A stretch of 64,000 nucleotides of DNA from Leptolinea tardivitalis. GTDB lineage: Bacteria > Chloroflexota > Anaerolineae > Anaerolineales > Anaerolineaceae. Below, piece after piece: positions 8,083-18,513 of the stretch; positions within the stretch are counted from its first letter, which is position 1; each line of letters starts with the position of its first letter. Location: NCBI RefSeq assembly GCF_001050275.1, contig NZ_BBYA01000001.1, positions 186,001-250,000 on the forward strand, in the 5' to 3' direction. Under the pieces are notes generated by a model. The model saw nothing but the letters and a program-made list of their open reading frames with translations. It did not search any database and was not told the origin of the DNA. The position numbers and the translations under genes were made by a program.

Positions 8083-10104
8083 TCAGGCCAATTGGAAACG
8101 CTCGACTATTCCGGATAGTTGATTCGCCAGTGTTGACAACCGTTTTGCCGAGGTGGAGACTTCCTGCACCTGGGCACTCATCTCTTCAGCTGAAGCAGAC
8201 ACTTCTTCAACAGCGGCTGAGTTTTGTTCAGAAACAGACGCGATATTCTCAATAGCCTGGGTGACTTCATTAGAACCGGCAGCCATTTCTTCTGTAGCGG
8301 CTGTGTTTTGTTCCACAACGGAGGAAACAGATTCAACAGCAGAAACCAGTTCAGAGGCTGATTTAGCCATGTTTTCTGCCGCAATTGCGGCTTCTCTGGC
8401 CTGAATACTGACTGTCTCATTGGATGTGAGAATTTCCTGGAGAGCAGCACCTGACTGATTAGCCAGTAAGACCCCGGCATCCACTTCTTTAGAGCCTTTT
8501 GTCATGGCTTCTACAGCTTCGGATACGGTTTGCTGAATATCTTTTACCAGATCAGCAATTTCGCGAGTGGAAGATGAAGACCGTTCTGCCAGCTTGCGAA
8601 CTTCATCAGCAACAACAGAAAAGCCTTTTCCAGCTTCGCCAGCGCGGGCGGCTTCAATGGCTGCATTGAGAGCCAGAAGATTTGTTTGTGAGGCGATATC
8701 TTCAATGGTTGTCACGATATCCCCGATTTGATCTGATCGTGAACCCATCTCCTGTACTTTGTTGGCTGAAAGGTCTACGGCTGTTTTTATAGATTGCATA
8801 CCGGCAAGTGTTTGGTTCACCGTTTCATATCCACGGCGGGCAGCATCGGCTGCGCCAGTGGAACCCTGTACCATTTGGTCAATGTTACCGGTAACCTGTT
8901 TTATAGCGTCAGACAACTGATTGGTGAGGGCAAATGCCCTGGCTGTGGCGGATGCCTGTTCTTCGGCACCTTTGGCGACACCGTCAATTGCCCGTCCCAT
9001 TTGTTCGATAGATGACGCCGTCCGGCTGATGGCTTCTGACTGTTGAGTTGTACCCGCCGCCACCTGCTGAATGGTAGTCGAAATCTGACTGGTAGCCAGT
9101 CCCGACTCGTGAGACGCATTGGCTAATTGCATCGATGCTTCCTGTACTCGCCGGGAGGCTTCTGCCACCTCGGCCAGGGTGGTGTTCAAGTTTTGAACCA
9201 TTTGCAGCAGGGTATTTCCCAGCTTGTCATCGGAATTCTTCGGTTGAACATTTATGGCAAGGTTGTTTTTGGCTATGGCATCTGCGATCTCGGACATTTC
9301 GGTCAAGTATTTTCGTGATGTGAGAACCCCCCTGGCCAACTCGCCGAATTCATCTTTTCTTGTCAGCAATTGATTCCGCAATTTGTCATTTGTGACCACA
9401 AGGGTGATGCTTCCCTGTTTCAATGTATTCAAGGCGCCTAGCACCGCTGACATGGGTTTATTGATGCTGTCTGTGATGGTATAGACAATCAATACCGCCA
9501 TGACAAGACAAATAATACATCCGCCAATGAGAATAATCAGCGTTTTCTGATGTGTGTCAACGGCGGAGTCATAGGATAGTTGAGCCTGTTTGGCACTTAA
9601 AACGTTCAAATCTGATATCGTTGCAGTCAGTTTTAATCCAATGGAAGATAATCTTCCATTCACAGCCAGACTCTTTTGGGCAGAAGATTTATCACCATTT
9701 GAGATAAATCTCATCACCTCGCTGGCTGCCGTTTTATACTCAGGCCATTGTTCTGTAAACTGGTTAATCAGGGTGGTCTCTTCCGCCGTTAATTTCTGGG
9801 TTGCCAGATAATCTAATATGGAATCAATTTTATATGTGGCAGATTTGTAATCAGATATGACCGTGGTATCTTCGGGGATGGCGATAAATTGGTAAATATC
9901 CCCCCTGATTTGACTGAGCCCATCGTTCATTTCATCGATTTTGTCGTAAACCATCTGCTGACGGCTGTACATCGAGTCTAGATTACTGCGGATATCTGTA
10001 ATTCCCTTCCCACCGAGCAACGCTATGACGATCATGAGGAAGATGAGGATACCAAAACCGCTGATCAATTTCGAAAATGTGCGTAAATTGTTGACAAATG
10101 TCAT
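8083..10104 (-). CDS. methyl-accepting chemotaxis protein
   Basis: A 673-residue receptor. Order of parts: TM1 near residues 12-32, an extracellular region of about 150 residues with the helical pattern of a four-helix-bundle (4HB) sensor, TM2 near 190-212, a HAMP linker, then a long coiled-coil signalling domain. The hairpin tip reads [22 protein letters not shown], with [15 protein letters not shown], the CheA/CheW-binding signature. It passes ligand information to a chemotaxis kinase; no che genes are in the window. The ATG at 10104 is chosen because GAGGTGG lies 5 nt upstream. The C-terminus lacks a CheR-docking pentapeptide (it ends VERFQLA). Confidence 0.9.
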   Translation of the reverse strand: MTFVNNLRTFSKLISGFGILIFLMIVIALLGGKGITDIRSNLDSMYSRQQMVYDKIDEMNDGLSQIRGDIYQFIAIPEDTTVISDYKSATYKIDSILDYLATQKLTAEETTLINQFTEQWPEYKTAASEVMRFISNGDKSSAQKSLAVNGRLSSIGLKLTATISDLNVLSAKQAQLSYDSAVDTHQKTLIILIGGCIICLVMAVLIVYTITDSINKPMSAVLGALNTLKQGSITLVVTNDKLRNQLLTRKDEFGELARGVLTSRKYLTEMSEIADAIAKNNLAINVQPKNSDDKLGNTLLQMVQNLNTTLAEVAEASRRVQEASMQLANASHESGLATSQISTTIQQVAAGTTQQSEAISRTASSIEQMGRAIDGVAKGAEEQASATARAFALTNQLSDAIKQVTGNIDQMVQGSTGAADAARRGYETVNQTLAGMQSIKTAVDLSANKVQEMGSRSDQIGDIVTTIEDIASQTNLLALNAAIEAARAGEAGKGFSVVADEVRKLAERSSSSTREIADLVKDIQQTVSEAVEAMTKGSKEVDAGVLLANQSGAALQEILTSNETVSIQAREAAIAAENMAKSASELVSAVESVSSVVEQNTAATEEMAAGSNEVTQAIENIASVSEQNSAAVEEVSASAEEMSAQVQEVSTSAKRLSTLANQLSGIVERFQLA

Positions 10105-10456
10105 CTTCCACCTCACTTCAGATCTATTGTCAACAGGAGTCGCAAATTGATGGTGCCTGCCTGCTAGAAGAGTGCAGACTGAAATTTCCCCTTTGACTTT
10201 TTACAATCGTACATGAATCGAGATAAATATCCTGTAAATCTCACATGTATTATGAATTAATATGTTTTTCAAATTTGATTGAGAAACACCCGGCGCAGGA
10301 AATTCAGCAACTCTTGAGGATACTATGCGTATACAGATTAATTGTTTGATGGTCAGCTGGCACAATCTTAGTTAAATGCCGGGTTGGGGTTGGGATTGGT
10401 TTCGATTTATAATACCGTATCTATTAAGATTATTTTCATGTTCAGGAGCAAGCCTC
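10105..10456. other. intergenic region between the divergent MCP and serS genes
   Basis: About 350 nt, AT-rich in the middle (10200-10300). A likely serS promoter sits near the right end. I found no sigma-28-type motif or convincing vegetative promoter for the receptor gene, and no RNA gene, tRNA or T-box element. Confidence 0.6.
10384..10413 (+). promoter_or_regulatory. probable serS promoter
   Basis: TATAAT at 10408-10413 is a perfect -10 box. TTGGGG at 10384-10389 is the best -35 candidate, with an 18-nt spacer. The predicted transcript starts near 10420, giving a short leader of roughly 37 nt; this leaves no room for a T-box, unlike ileS. Confidence 0.5.
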
Positions 10457-11725
10457 ATGTTGGATATCAATCTCATTCGTGAAAATCCCGATACCGTTCG
10501 AAAAGCCCTGCAGCTTCGGAATATGGATACAGAGGTCGTATCTCGCATTCTGGAGATTGACCAACAGCGCCGCAGCCTGTTGACCAAAGCGGAATCGCTG
10601 AAAAGCGAGCGGAATACCGTTTCAAAAGAAATTTCCCAGGTCAAGGATCCTGAACAGCGGAAGGCGAAAATTGAAGCCATGCGGGTAGTGGGCGATCAGA
10701 TTGCCGTTCTGGATGAACAAATTCGCAAGGTGGAAGCTGATCAGATCGACCTGCTTTCCGGCATCCCCAACCTGCCGGCGGATGATACTCCAATCGGTAA
10801 GGATGATTCTGAGAACATTGTTGTCAGAGTGATCGGCGAACAACCGAAATATGATTTCACACCGATTCCCCATTGGGATCTGGGTCCAAAGCTGGGAATT
10901 ATTAACTTTGACCAGGGTGTAAAGATCACCGGATCACGATTTTATGTACTATCCGGAGCGGGAGCCCGTTTACAGCGTGCATTGATCGCCTACATGTTGG
11001 ACCTGCACATTAAACAGGGTTACCGAGAGCAATACCTTCCCTTTATGGTGAAAGGGGATGTGCTTTACGGATCAGGTCAGCTTCCCAAATTTGCTGACAA
11101 TCTGTATCGCGACCATGAAGAAGATTTCTGGATGGTCCCCACGGCAGAAGTGCCGCTGACCGGCATTCACATGGGAGACATTCTGGATGATGCCAGTCTG
11201 CCGCTGCGGTATACCGCCTATACTCCCTGTTTCCGGCGCGAAAAAATGAGCGCCGGACGCGACGTTCGCGGAATTAAACGCGGCCATCAATTTGATAAGG
11301 TGGAAATGTACATTTTCTGCCGGCCGGAGGAGAGTGCCAGAGAACTGGATAAGATGGTGGCAGATGCCGAAGCCACCTGCAAAGGGTTGGGATTGACCTA
11401 CCGAATCAAACGGTTGTGCACCGGCGATCTCGGATTCAACGCCCGAATCACGTATGATGTAGAAGTCTGGGCGCCAGGCTGCGGTGAATGGTTGGAAGTC
11501 TCCTCGGTTTCCAATGTGGAAGATTTTCAGGCTCGTCGCGCTAACATCAAATATAAACCCGCTGATGGTGGAAAGAACCGTCTGGTTCACACCCTCAACG
11601 GTTCCGGTCTGGGTTTGCCGCGTACGTTGATCTCTGTGATGGAAACTTACCAGCAGTCGGATGGCAGTATTGCCATACCTGAAGTCTTGCGCCCCTGGAT
11701 GGGCGGCATTGAAGTAATCCGGTAG
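10457..11725 (+). CDS. serS: seryl-tRNA synthetase
   Basis: A 422-residue class II synthetase that charges tRNA-Ser in the cytosol. The N-terminus starts [18 protein letters not shown] and continues with the long antiparallel coiled-coil arm (about residues 30-100). Class II motif 2 is seen in [21 protein letters not shown] and motif 3 in [20 protein letters not shown], with TAEVPLTG before motif 2. The length equals that of bacterial SerRS. The ATG at 10457 is preceded by AGGAG, 9 nt upstream; an upstream in-frame extension of 27 codons is not SerRS-like and lies over the promoter. Confidence 0.97.
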   Translation: MLDINLIRENPDTVRKALQLRNMDTEVVSRILEIDQQRRSLLTKAESLKSERNTVSKEISQVKDPEQRKAKIEAMRVVGDQIAVLDEQIRKVEADQIDLLSGIPNLPADDTPIGKDDSENIVVRVIGEQPKYDFTPIPHWDLGPKLGIINFDQGVKITGSRFYVLSGAGARLQRALIAYMLDLHIKQGYREQYLPFMVKGDVLYGSGQLPKFADNLYRDHEEDFWMVPTAEVPLTGIHMGDILDDASLPLRYTAYTPCFRREKMSAGRDVRGIKRGHQFDKVEMYIFCRPEESARELDKMVADAEATCKGLGLTYRIKRLCTGDLGFNARITYDVEVWAPGCGEWLEVSSVSNVEDFQARRANIKYKPADGGKNRLVHTLNGSGLGLPRTLISVMETYQQSDGSIAIPEVLRPWMGGIEVIR

Positions 11726-11736
11726 TCCGTATTCTG

Positions 11737-12252
11737 ATGAACACAGTCGCACTGGCCATTTTTCAATCTGTTATCTTTACTGTCATGGTGCTGGGTCTGC
11801 TCAGCCTGCTGACAAACCTGGTTCCCGGGCTGGTGATCATCTGGGCGGGTGCGCTGGTTTACGGAATTTATGAGGTCATCACCAAAACCTATACAATCGG
11901 CGGAATCATCCTGTTTGTGGCGATTACCGGCCTGATGGCGTTTGGCAGTGTGGTAGATAATATTCTAATGGGCGCCACAGCCAAACAGGCCGGGGCATCC
12001 TGGCTGGCCATCGGCCTATCTATGCTGGCAGGTATTGCCGGAAGTTTTATCCCCTTCCTGTTTCCGTTTGGCGGTCTGGTCTGTGCACTGGCAGCCCTGT
12101 TCATTGTGGAAGTTATCCGATTGAAAAACTGGCGTGATGCTATGAAATCCACAAAGAGCATGATGGTTGGCTGTGGTTTCTCCATTCTAGCCCGGTTTGG
12201 AATTGGCATTTTGATGATCTTACTCTGGCTTATCTGGGTTGTTATTGGATAG
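11737..12252 (+). CDS. DUF456-family membrane protein
   Basis: A 171-residue, very hydrophobic protein with about five or six membrane segments. The central glycine-rich segment (LSMLAGIAGSFIPFLFPFGGLV) together with the preceding VDNILMGATAKQAGAS loop is the signature of the DUF456 family of small membrane proteins, whose function is unknown. It starts 11 nt after the serS stop codon and probably shares its transcript. A bidirectional-looking hairpin at 12300-12325 closes the unit. Confidence 0.75.
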   Translation: MNTVALAIFQSVIFTVMVLGLLSLLTNLVPGLVIIWAGALVYGIYEVITKTYTIGGIILFVAITGLMAFGSVVDNILMGATAKQAGASWLAIGLSMLAGIAGSFIPFLFPFGGLVCALAALFIVEVIRLKNWRDAMKSTKSMMVGCGFSILARFGIGILMILLWLIWVVIG

Positions 12253-12299
12253 ATTGCCATCATGTTCCCTGATGACAACAGGGGAAAATAAATAATAAA

Positions 12300-12325
12300 A
12301 TCCGTCCAAGATTCCTTGGACGGAT
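12300..12325. terminator. rho-independent terminator between convergent genes
   Basis: ATCCGTCCAAG (12300-12310) pairs with CTTGGACGGAT (12315-12325) across a 4-nt loop, a perfect 11-bp stem. On the minus strand it is followed by a T-rich tract (TTTTATTATTTATTTT), so it mainly terminates the ferritin gene; on the plus strand the tail is weaker. Confidence 0.85.
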
Positions 12326-12354
12326 GTATTTAAACCGACTGGTTGATTAGCTTT

Positions 12355-12843
12355 TTAACTTCTCTGCCCCAGCATGGCGTTGATCTGGAACAGGGCATTG
12401 GTTGAATCACCGCTCATTTTTAACCATTCCATAATTTCACTGGCATGTTTCTCTTCTTCCACCTGTTCAGCCACGAACCAGTTCAGAAAAGTTTGACTGG
12501 CATAATCATTGTCCTTTACAGCGATGCTGTACAAAAGATTGATCCGGGCGGTTACACTCTTTTCGTGTTCGAGAACCTGTTCAAAAACCGCCTGTGGCGA
12601 TTTGAATTCTGATGGCGGTTGATCTATGGCCTGTAAGATAACATGATCACCGCGATCATTGAGATATTCAAAAAACTTCAGGGCATGTTCCTGTTCTTCA
12701 CGGGCCTGTTTTTTCATCCATGAGGCGAAACCGGGAAGATTCTTGGCTTCAAAGTGAGCGGCCATGGAAAGGTAAAGATACGCAGAATACAACTCATGTT
12801 TGATCTGTGCATTCATTTCACCGGCTAAATTTTTGCTTAACAT
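12355..12843 (-). CDS. ftnA: bacterial non-heme ferritin
   Basis: A 162-residue ferritin, standard length, which stores iron as ferric oxyhydroxide in a 24-subunit shell. All ferroxidase-site residues are present at canonical positions: E17, E50, H53, E94, Q127 and E130. No methionine for inter-subunit heme (bacterioferritin) is evident. RBS GGAGG precedes the ATG. The gene is monocistronic, with its own promoter (12967-12995) and a strong terminator. I could not identify a convincing Fur or PerR box in the 240-nt upstream region. Confidence 0.95.
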   Translation of the reverse strand: MLSKNLAGEMNAQIKHELYSAYLYLSMAAHFEAKNLPGFASWMKKQAREEQEHALKFFEYLNDRGDHVILQAIDQPPSEFKSPQAVFEQVLEHEKSVTARINLLYSIAVKDNDYASQTFLNWFVAEQVEEEKHASEIMEWLKMSGDSTNALFQINAMLGQRS

Positions 12844-12966
12844 ATTTCCTCCATTTTTCCCTTTGGTTACTTATTGTCAATGAAATCTTATGAACATACT
12901 GAACTTAATCTTCCTGATCAGAGGGATATTATTCAGGTGGTTTCATCAAGAAACATCTTTATGTAT

Positions 12967-12995
12967 AGTATATAGAGTCAGGTGGGGAAATTAAA
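12967..12995 (-). promoter_or_regulatory. probable ferritin promoter
   Basis: On the minus strand TTTAAT (12995-12990), a 17-nt spacer, then TATACT (12972-12967). The -10 box is good and the -35 box weak, which would fit a gene needing an activator or having modest basal expression. The leader would be about 115 nt. Confidence 0.5.
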
Positions 12996-13004
12996 GCCAG
13001 CGTA

Positions 13005-13034
13005 CAACCATTCTTAGCGAAATCAGAATGGTTG
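13005..13034 (-). terminator. stem-loop after the rlmB operon
   Basis: CAACCATTCT (13005-13014) and AGAATGGTTG (13025-13034) form a perfect 10-bp stem with a 10-nt loop, about 50 nt after the rlmB stop on the minus strand. No T-run follows, so it may be a factor-assisted end or a processing structure rather than a classic terminator. Confidence 0.4.
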
Positions 13035-13083
13035 CAAATAAATATTTGATGGGGAAAAGTGGGAAAGTATTAATGGCATTCTT

Positions 13084-13812
13084 TTATCTTTTTCGGGAAG
13101 CCAGATACAGGGCGATGGATCCGGATACGGCGGCATTCAATGATTCGATATGACCGGTCATGGGCAGTCGGGCGATGGTGTCACAGGATCGGCGGACGAG
13201 TGGACGCATTCCTTCTGCCTCGCTGCCTACGACCAATGCCAGAGAACCATCCAACCACACATCCGCAATATCTACGGCATCCAAACCGGCATCCAGGCCG
13301 ATGACCCAGATATTGGCCTGTTTCAATTCGGAAATAGCCTGAGCAAGGTTTGTGGCTGCAATGAGCAGGTGCTCACAGGCGCCGGATGAGGCGTGTACAA
13401 CCGCCGGTGTTACACCCGCTGCGCTGTGCGCTGGAATGATCACACCATGTACACCGAAGGCTTCTGCCGAACGCAGCAGAGTTCCCAGGTTTTGAGGGTC
13501 CTGCAGGGTATCCAGAATCAAAATGAACGGGGGCTCCCCCTTCTTTTCTGCAGCCTTCAGGATGGCACGCAGGTCAACATAGGGGTAGGGGGATGTTTCC
13601 AGGGCGATTCCCTGAGGATTGCCCCCCAGGGAATCGATTTTCTGTCGATTTACACGCTCCACAGGAATTTTCATTCCACGGGCAAACGTAAGGATTTCAG
13701 CGATCACCCCTTTTTCATCAATACCTGTGGCCAGCATTAATCGGAAACACTGACGTCGATGAACAGATAATGTCTCAAAAACCGGGTTACGTCCGGTAAT
13801 CCATTCACGCAC
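13084..13812 (-). CDS. rlmB: 23S rRNA 2'-O-methyltransferase, RlmB/TrmH (SPOUT) family
   Basis: A 242-residue SPOUT methyltransferase. The N-terminal substrate-binding domain begins REWITGRNPVFETL. The three SPOUT motifs are DPQNLGTLLRSAEAFG, LALVVGSEAEGMR and NAAVSGSIALYLASRKR, which form the knotted SAM site. RlmB methylates G2251 of 23S rRNA; related TrmH enzymes act on tRNA, so the target is by family only. A GTG at 13812 is chosen as start: it puts the family's GRNPV motif at the N-terminus, comes right after the cysS stop and has AGGG upstream. An ATG at 13842 inside cysS is the alternative. Third gene of the PIN-cysS-rlmB operon. Confidence 0.85.
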   Translation of the reverse strand: MREWITGRNPVFETLSVHRRQCFRLMLATGIDEKGVIAEILTFARGMKIPVERVNRQKIDSLGGNPQGIALETSPYPYVDLRAILKAAEKKGEPPFILILDTLQDPQNLGTLLRSAEAFGVHGVIIPAHSAAGVTPAVVHASSGACEHLLIAATNLAQAISELKQANIWVIGLDAGLDAVDIADVWLDGSLALVVGSEAEGMRPLVRRSCDTIARLPMTGHIESLNAAVSGSIALYLASRKR

Positions 13813-13816
13813 GGAA

Positions 13817-15217
13817 TTATGCCCTGTGCCAGGTTGTACCATCTTTGCTGTCTTCGAGAACAATTCCCATAGAAGACAGACGGTCGCGGATTTGGTCGCT
13901 GAAGGCGAAGAGTTTTTGTTTACGCATCTCAGTGCGTAATTCCACCAGATAATCGATGAAGGGGGCAGCCGATTGGTCTTCTCCAGTTTCCTTTTCAAGA
14001 ATCAGGCCAAAAACGCCGCATAATTCATTTAAGACCGCCTGAGCCGGTTTGAGAATCTCATCGGAGGCGCCATCAGCCCGTGCCTGATTGATCACCCGCA
14101 CCAGATCAAACAGATTGCCCAACGCTCCGGCGCTGTTGAAATCATCATCCATGTTTTCGATAAAGGCATCGCGGGTCTTTTTAATTTGTTCGTCAAGCGA
14201 TTTCTTCACGTCTTCCGACGTATTAGAAGCACCGGGCAAAGCCGGTTTAAGAGCAGAACGCAGCCGTTCCAGGCCTTTTTCTGCCGCACCGATGACCTCA
14301 TCATTGAAGGTTAGTGGACTGCGATAACCGGAATTTAATACCATCAACCGCAGGGTACTGGCAGAATGTTTTGATAAAAATTCATCGATGGACACCAGGT
14401 TGCCAATTGATTTTGACATTTTTTCGCCAGAGAGCGTGAGCATGCCATTATGAACCCAATAGCGTGAGAATGGTTTTCCGGTGAACGATTCACTCTGGGC
14501 GATTTCATTCTCGTGATGTGGAAAAATCAGGTCATTGCCGCCGCCGTGAATGTCAATCTGTTCACCAAGATGTGCCAGATTCATAGCCGAGCACTCGATG
14601 TGCCAACCGGGGCGTCCGCGTCCCCAGGCGGTATCCCAGGCGGGCTCGTCGGGTTTGGCAGCTTTCCAGAGGGCGAAATCCATGGGATGTTCCTTGCGAT
14701 CGTCCACATCAATACGAGCACCTGCCTGCATTTCATCCAATTTACGGCCAGAGAGTTTGCCGTAATCCTCATCACGGGTGACCCGGAAATACACATCACC
14801 GTCTTTGGGATAGGCGTAACCTTTGTCGATCAATCCTTGAATCATTTCAAGGATCTGCGGCATCTCCTGTGTGGCACGCGGATTGAATGTAGCCGGCAGG
14901 ATATTCAGATCCGCCAGATGTCGGCGAAATTCTTTTATATATCCTTCGGCCAGTTCGAATGGGTCAACCCCCTGCTGATTGGCGCGGTTGATGATTTTGT
15001 CATCAACATCCGTAAAATTCATTACATGGTTGACCGAATAGCCGCGATATTCAAGGTAACGTTTGATGATGTCAAACACCAATGATGACATGGCGTGACC
15101 GATGTGGGCGTTGCTGTAAACCGTTGGTCCGCAAACGTACATGCGTACTTTATGCGGTTCAATGGTGACGAAATCTTCTTTTTTTCTCGTCAATGTGTTG
15201 TAAATCTTAATTCCCAT
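13817..15217 (-). CDS. cysS: cysteinyl-tRNA synthetase
   Basis: A 466-residue class I synthetase. The HIGH-type motif is in [16 protein letters not shown] near residues 29-44 and the KMSKS loop in [10 protein letters not shown] near 265. Cys29, Cys in HIECSAMN and the His/Glu of [10 protein letters not shown] match the zinc site that selects cysteine. Length is standard. The gene follows the PIN/TRAM gene by 5 nt and abuts rlmB, an arrangement (yacL-like, cysS, rlmB) also familiar from Firmicutes, where cysS and the rRNA methyltransferase gene are neighbours. Confidence 0.97.
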   Translation of the reverse strand: MGIKIYNTLTRKKEDFVTIEPHKVRMYVCGPTVYSNAHIGHAMSSLVFDIIKRYLEYRGYSVNHVMNFTDVDDKIINRANQQGVDPFELAEGYIKEFRRHLADLNILPATFNPRATQEMPQILEMIQGLIDKGYAYPKDGDVYFRVTRDEDYGKLSGRKLDEMQAGARIDVDDRKEHPMDFALWKAAKPDEPAWDTAWGRGRPGWHIECSAMNLAHLGEQIDIHGGGNDLIFPHHENEIAQSESFTGKPFSRYWVHNGMLTLSGEKMSKSIGNLVSIDEFLSKHSASTLRLMVLNSGYRSPLTFNDEVIGAAEKGLERLRSALKPALPGASNTSEDVKKSLDEQIKKTRDAFIENMDDDFNSAGALGNLFDLVRVINQARADGASDEILKPAQAVLNELCGVFGLILEKETGEDQSAAPFIDYLVELRTEMRKQKLFAFSDQIRDRLSSMGIVLEDSKDGTTWHRA

Positions 15218-15222
15218 GAAAA

Positions 15223-16329
15223 TTACTCCTGGCTTGAATACAGCCGGTCCTCAGGCCTTGCAAAAATCATGCGGCCGGCGGCCGTTTGCAGTACTTTTGT
15301 GACAATGACATTCAATTGTTGGTTCAGACACCGCTGACCATTTTCAATTACAACCATTGTGCCGTCATCCATATACCCGACACCCTGCCCGGCTTCCTTG
15401 CCTTCTTGAATCACCCGAATGTTAAGAATTTCACCGGGCAGCAAAACTGATTTTACCGCATTCGCCAATTCGTTTACATTCAGGATGGTTACACCCTGCA
15501 ACTCCGCGACCCGGTTCAGGTTATAGTCATTTGTGAGAATCGGACAGCGGAGCTGACGTGCCAGGGTGATTAATTTATCATCCACCTCGCGGATCCCTTC
15601 CACATCAATATCGCTGATGCGTACCGGAATAGTCGGTTCCTTTTGGAGCTGAGACAGAACTTCCATCCCGCGGCGTCCGCGCTGGCGGCGCATACTGTCA
15701 GCCGAATCGGCGATGTATTGAAGCTCATTCAAGACAAAGCGGGGAATTAGCAGGGAACCGGGTAAAAAACCAGTGCGGGCAATATCGGCAATACGCCCGT
15801 CTATGATCACACTGGTATCCAGAAGGATCGTTCGGCTCTCTGCCCAGCCGGATCCGCCGGTGTCACTCGTATGTTCCGAATTGCCGCGTGGAAATACTCC
15901 GTGAAGCACAGAGTAGAGATCATTCTGTCTCATGACAAAGACAGAAATACCCAGGTAGCTGAATACCAGCACACCAATGAACGGAAGGACTTCTCCGAGG
16001 GGTTTGGGCAGCATCGAAAGAGGGAACGATGACAGAGCCGCAATAAGCAGCCCGCATACCAGGCCGGCCAGTCCGGCAAATAATTGCTGGGGTGACAGCC
16101 TTCCGAGCAGGCTCTTTACATCTCGAATGGGACGGGTGGTCAGGTAAGGCGTCAGCACGAGGCCTGCCAGTGCACCGACCAATCCAAATGTAAATGTATA
16201 TTGCTCTGTATTCAATGCCTGCATACCGCTAACCGGTGCAGCCATCTGTCCAAACGAAGAACCCCAATACACACCAAGAAAAGAAAAAGCAATCATTCCA
16301 ATGAGACGAATAATAAAATCAGAACTCAT
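15223..16329 (-). CDS. membrane-anchored PIN/TRAM-domain protein (YacL-like)
   Basis: A 368-residue protein. About four N-terminal membrane segments (residues 5-140) precede a PIN nuclease domain ([16 protein letters not shown] with the first acidic pair, then [18 protein letters not shown] and ILTNDYNLN) and a C-terminal TRAM domain ([32 protein letters not shown]). This order is that of YacL-type proteins. PIN residues that bind metal are kept, so it may be an RNase; the physiological substrate is unknown. RBS AGGAG is 7 nt before the ATG, and a strong promoter lies at 16396-16424. First gene of the operon with cysS and rlmB. Confidence 0.88.
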   Translation of the reverse strand: MSSDFIIRLIGMIAFSFLGVYWGSSFGQMAAPVSGMQALNTEQYTFTFGLVGALAGLVLTPYLTTRPIRDVKSLLGRLSPQQLFAGLAGLVCGLLIAALSSFPLSMLPKPLGEVLPFIGVLVFSYLGISVFVMRQNDLYSVLHGVFPRGNSEHTSDTGGSGWAESRTILLDTSVIIDGRIADIARTGFLPGSLLIPRFVLNELQYIADSADSMRRQRGRRGMEVLSQLQKEPTIPVRISDIDVEGIREVDDKLITLARQLRCPILTNDYNLNRVAELQGVTILNVNELANAVKSVLLPGEILNIRVIQEGKEAGQGVGYMDDGTMVVIENGQRCLNQQLNVIVTKVLQTAAGRMIFARPEDRLYSSQE

Positions 16330-16395
16330 CGAGGTCTCCTGTTAAAGATTTTTGTTAATGTTCTGAATAAAAAATGAAAATAAAACCGTAAAACG

Positions 16396-16424
16396 ATGAT
16401 AGCATGCAACCAGAAGCGGGTCAA
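16396..16424 (-). promoter_or_regulatory. promoter of the PIN/TRAM-cysS-rlmB operon
   Basis: On the minus strand TTGACC (16424-16419), a 17-nt spacer and TATCAT (16401-16396). Start of transcription is expected near 16389, giving a leader of about 60 nt. Confidence 0.75.
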
Positions 16425-16521
16425 ATGGACAATTGGTTGTTTTTCGATGATTTTTCAGATTGCATCTGGTTCAGGTATTGAGAATTCGGCATGAAACAGG
16501 CTGCCATACTACAATGAGATA

Positions 16522-18513
16522 ATGAACAGCCTTGAACCAGATTATCTGCTGCATAACCGTTACCGAATCACCCGAATTCTGGGCAAAGGTGGTATGGGAA
16601 CGGTTTACCTGGCAAATGACCTTACTCTGGAAAAGGTGGCGGCGGTCAAAGAAAATATTAATCGGGGAGACGATAGCGCAAATCAGTTCCTCCTGGAAGC
16701 CCACCTGCTTGCGGCACTTCATCATCCCAATTTGCCGAGAGTGACCGATTATTTCATTGAAGGTTCCTATCAGTATCTGGTGATGGATTATCTGCCCGGT
16801 GATGATTTACAGTCCATCCTGGAACGTGAAGGACGCCAGCCGTTGGAAAAAGTGCTGGTCTGGGCGGACCAACTGGCTGATGCACTCATTTATATGCATT
16901 CCTGCAAACCGCCAGTCATTCACCGTGATATAAAACCGGCCAATATCAAACTTCAAGAGGATGGTTCGGCAGCTCTGGTTGATTTTGGCATTGCCAAAGT
17001 GGCTGAAGCATCTCAGAAAACCTCAGCAGGAGCAATGGGATTTACACCCGGTTTTGCTCCTCCTGAACAAACAGGTGGTGGACATACCGGCTCTTTTTCC
17101 GATCAATATGCCCTGGCGGCCACAATTTACACGCTGTTGACTGGAAACCGGCCAACAGATAGTGTCAGGCGGGCTCTGGAAGGTGAACAAGTCAAGCCAG
17201 CCCGATCTTTGAATCCTGAGATTCCGGAAAATATCTCGGATGCTCTGCATGTGGCTCTGGCTTTGAATCCGTCAGACCGATTCTCGTCTGTTCAGGAATT
17301 TAAAAAGGCATTGCATGATCCGGCATTTCGACTTAATGATCGTGCAGGTCAATCACCTGCCTTGCCTGACAACAAAAATAGACCCGTCTGGTTTGTTCCG
17401 GCTATGGTGTTAATAGGATTTCTGGTTCTGGCGATTGCCGTGTTTTCTCTTGCGGCCATGTTTAAACTTGTGTCATCACCTGCCAAAATGGTCATACCCG
17501 TTGAAAGCAATCCAGTTCACGAGACGATCCCCATAGAGACCGTCCAACGGTCAGCTGTATACAATCCTCCCAAAACATCGACAGAGATCATCCTTTCAGA
17601 GACTCTGCCGGCTGTGAATTCTTCTGTCGTCCCCAGACGGATAGGGGGTGGTAAATGGTTGGCTTATTCGAGTAATCAGGCAGATGAAAAAAACTGGCAA
17701 ATCTGGTTAATGCAAATCGGGTTGAATTCTGCCGGAAAACCCATTCCCCTGACTACCCGGCAGTTGACGTTTGATGCAGGAGATAAAACCACGCCTGCAT
17801 GGTCACCTGACGGCAAATATGTGCTCTATTCGGCTCTGGGAGCCGGTGATCAAAAACAACTGGGTTTGGATATTTGGAAAATTCCTGTTGACGGCGGCCA
17901 ACCAGTTGACATAACCAACAGGGAAGGGGATGATCTGTATCCCGCCTGGTCACCGGATGGAAAATGGATCAGCTTTTCCAATAACGGCCGTGAAGATGGT
18001 GTATCTCAGTTGTATTTTATGAATCCAGACGGGGGCGATCAAGAAAGAATCAGTTTAAATTACGAAGAAATGCAGGGCATCTGGACGCCGAATATGCAGA
18101 GCCTATTCTATGTGATTAATACCAATGGTCATCAATATTTTTATCTAAGGGATGCTGAAACAGCCTATAAAACCCCGCAACCATATGACCCGAATCAAGC
18201 GTTTGGTCGTTTGGGACAGGTCTTTGACCCTGCTTTTTCCCCGGATGGGAGTTTGCTGGCTTACACTCGCATCAAAGGGCGATTCAAGCAAATTGGTGTT
18301 GCCAGTTTCGCTCAACGAGGTGCTTCCACTTCACTGGTTACCACCAGCGGGCAGGATTATGATCCCTGCTGGTCGCCGGATGGAAGGTGGATTGCTTTTA
18401 CGTCGGAACGTGATGGTATACCGCAAATATATATCATGACCGCCGCCGGTTTGTTGCAAACGAATGTGAGCCATATGTCAGCCCGGGAGACTGCCCCTGC
18501 CTGGCAGCCGTGA
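16522..18513 (+). CDS. membrane Ser/Thr protein kinase with TolB-like beta-propeller sensor
   Basis: A 663-residue protein. The N-terminal Hanks-type kinase has the glycine loop GKGGMG (21-26), ATP-binding Lys in AAVKENI (K43), catalytic HRDIKPAN (135-142) and DFG (155-157). One membrane helix near residues 288-313 follows. The extracellular C-terminal half has at least four WSPDGK/FSPDGS-type repeats (around residues 425-650), typical of WD40/TolB propellers. The propeller probably senses an external ligand or cell-wall component and controls the cytosolic kinase, comparable in layout to PknD-type kinases. TACAAT lies just 7 nt before the ATG, and no RBS is seen. The stop codon abuts that of the convergent YgiT-type gene. 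Confidence 0.92.
   Translation: MNSLEPDYLLHNRYRITRILGKGGMGTVYLANDLTLEKVAAVKENINRGDDSANQFLLEAHLLAALHHPNLPRVTDYFIEGSYQYLVMDYLPGDDLQSILEREGRQPLEKVLVWADQLADALIYMHSCKPPVIHRDIKPANIKLQEDGSAALVDFGIAKVAEASQKTSAGAMGFTPGFAPPEQTGGGHTGSFSDQYALAATIYTLLTGNRPTDSVRRALEGEQVKPARSLNPEIPENISDALHVALALNPSDRFSSVQEFKKALHDPAFRLNDRAGQSPALPDNKNRPVWFVPAMVLIGFLVLAIAVFSLAAMFKLVSSPAKMVIPVESNPVHETIPIETVQRSAVYNPPKTSTEIILSETLPAVNSSVVPRRIGGGKWLAYSSNQADEKNWQIWLMQIGLNSAGKPIPLTTRQLTFDAGDKTTPAWSPDGKYVLYSALGAGDQKQLGLDIWKIPVDGGQPVDITNREGDDLYPAWSPDGKWISFSNNGREDGVSQLYFMNPDGGDQERISLNYEEMQGIWTPNMQSLFYVINTNGHQYFYLRDAETAYKTPQPYDPNQAFGRLGQVFDPAFSPDGSLLAYTRIKGRFKQIGVASFAQRGASTSLVTTSGQDYDPCWSPDGRWIAFTSERDGIPQIYIMTAAGLLQTNVSHMSARETAPAWQP

Noticed and set aside
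11072-11752. 226-codon open frame on the minus strand across serS
   Set aside because: Shadow of serS; no start signal and no recognisable domain.
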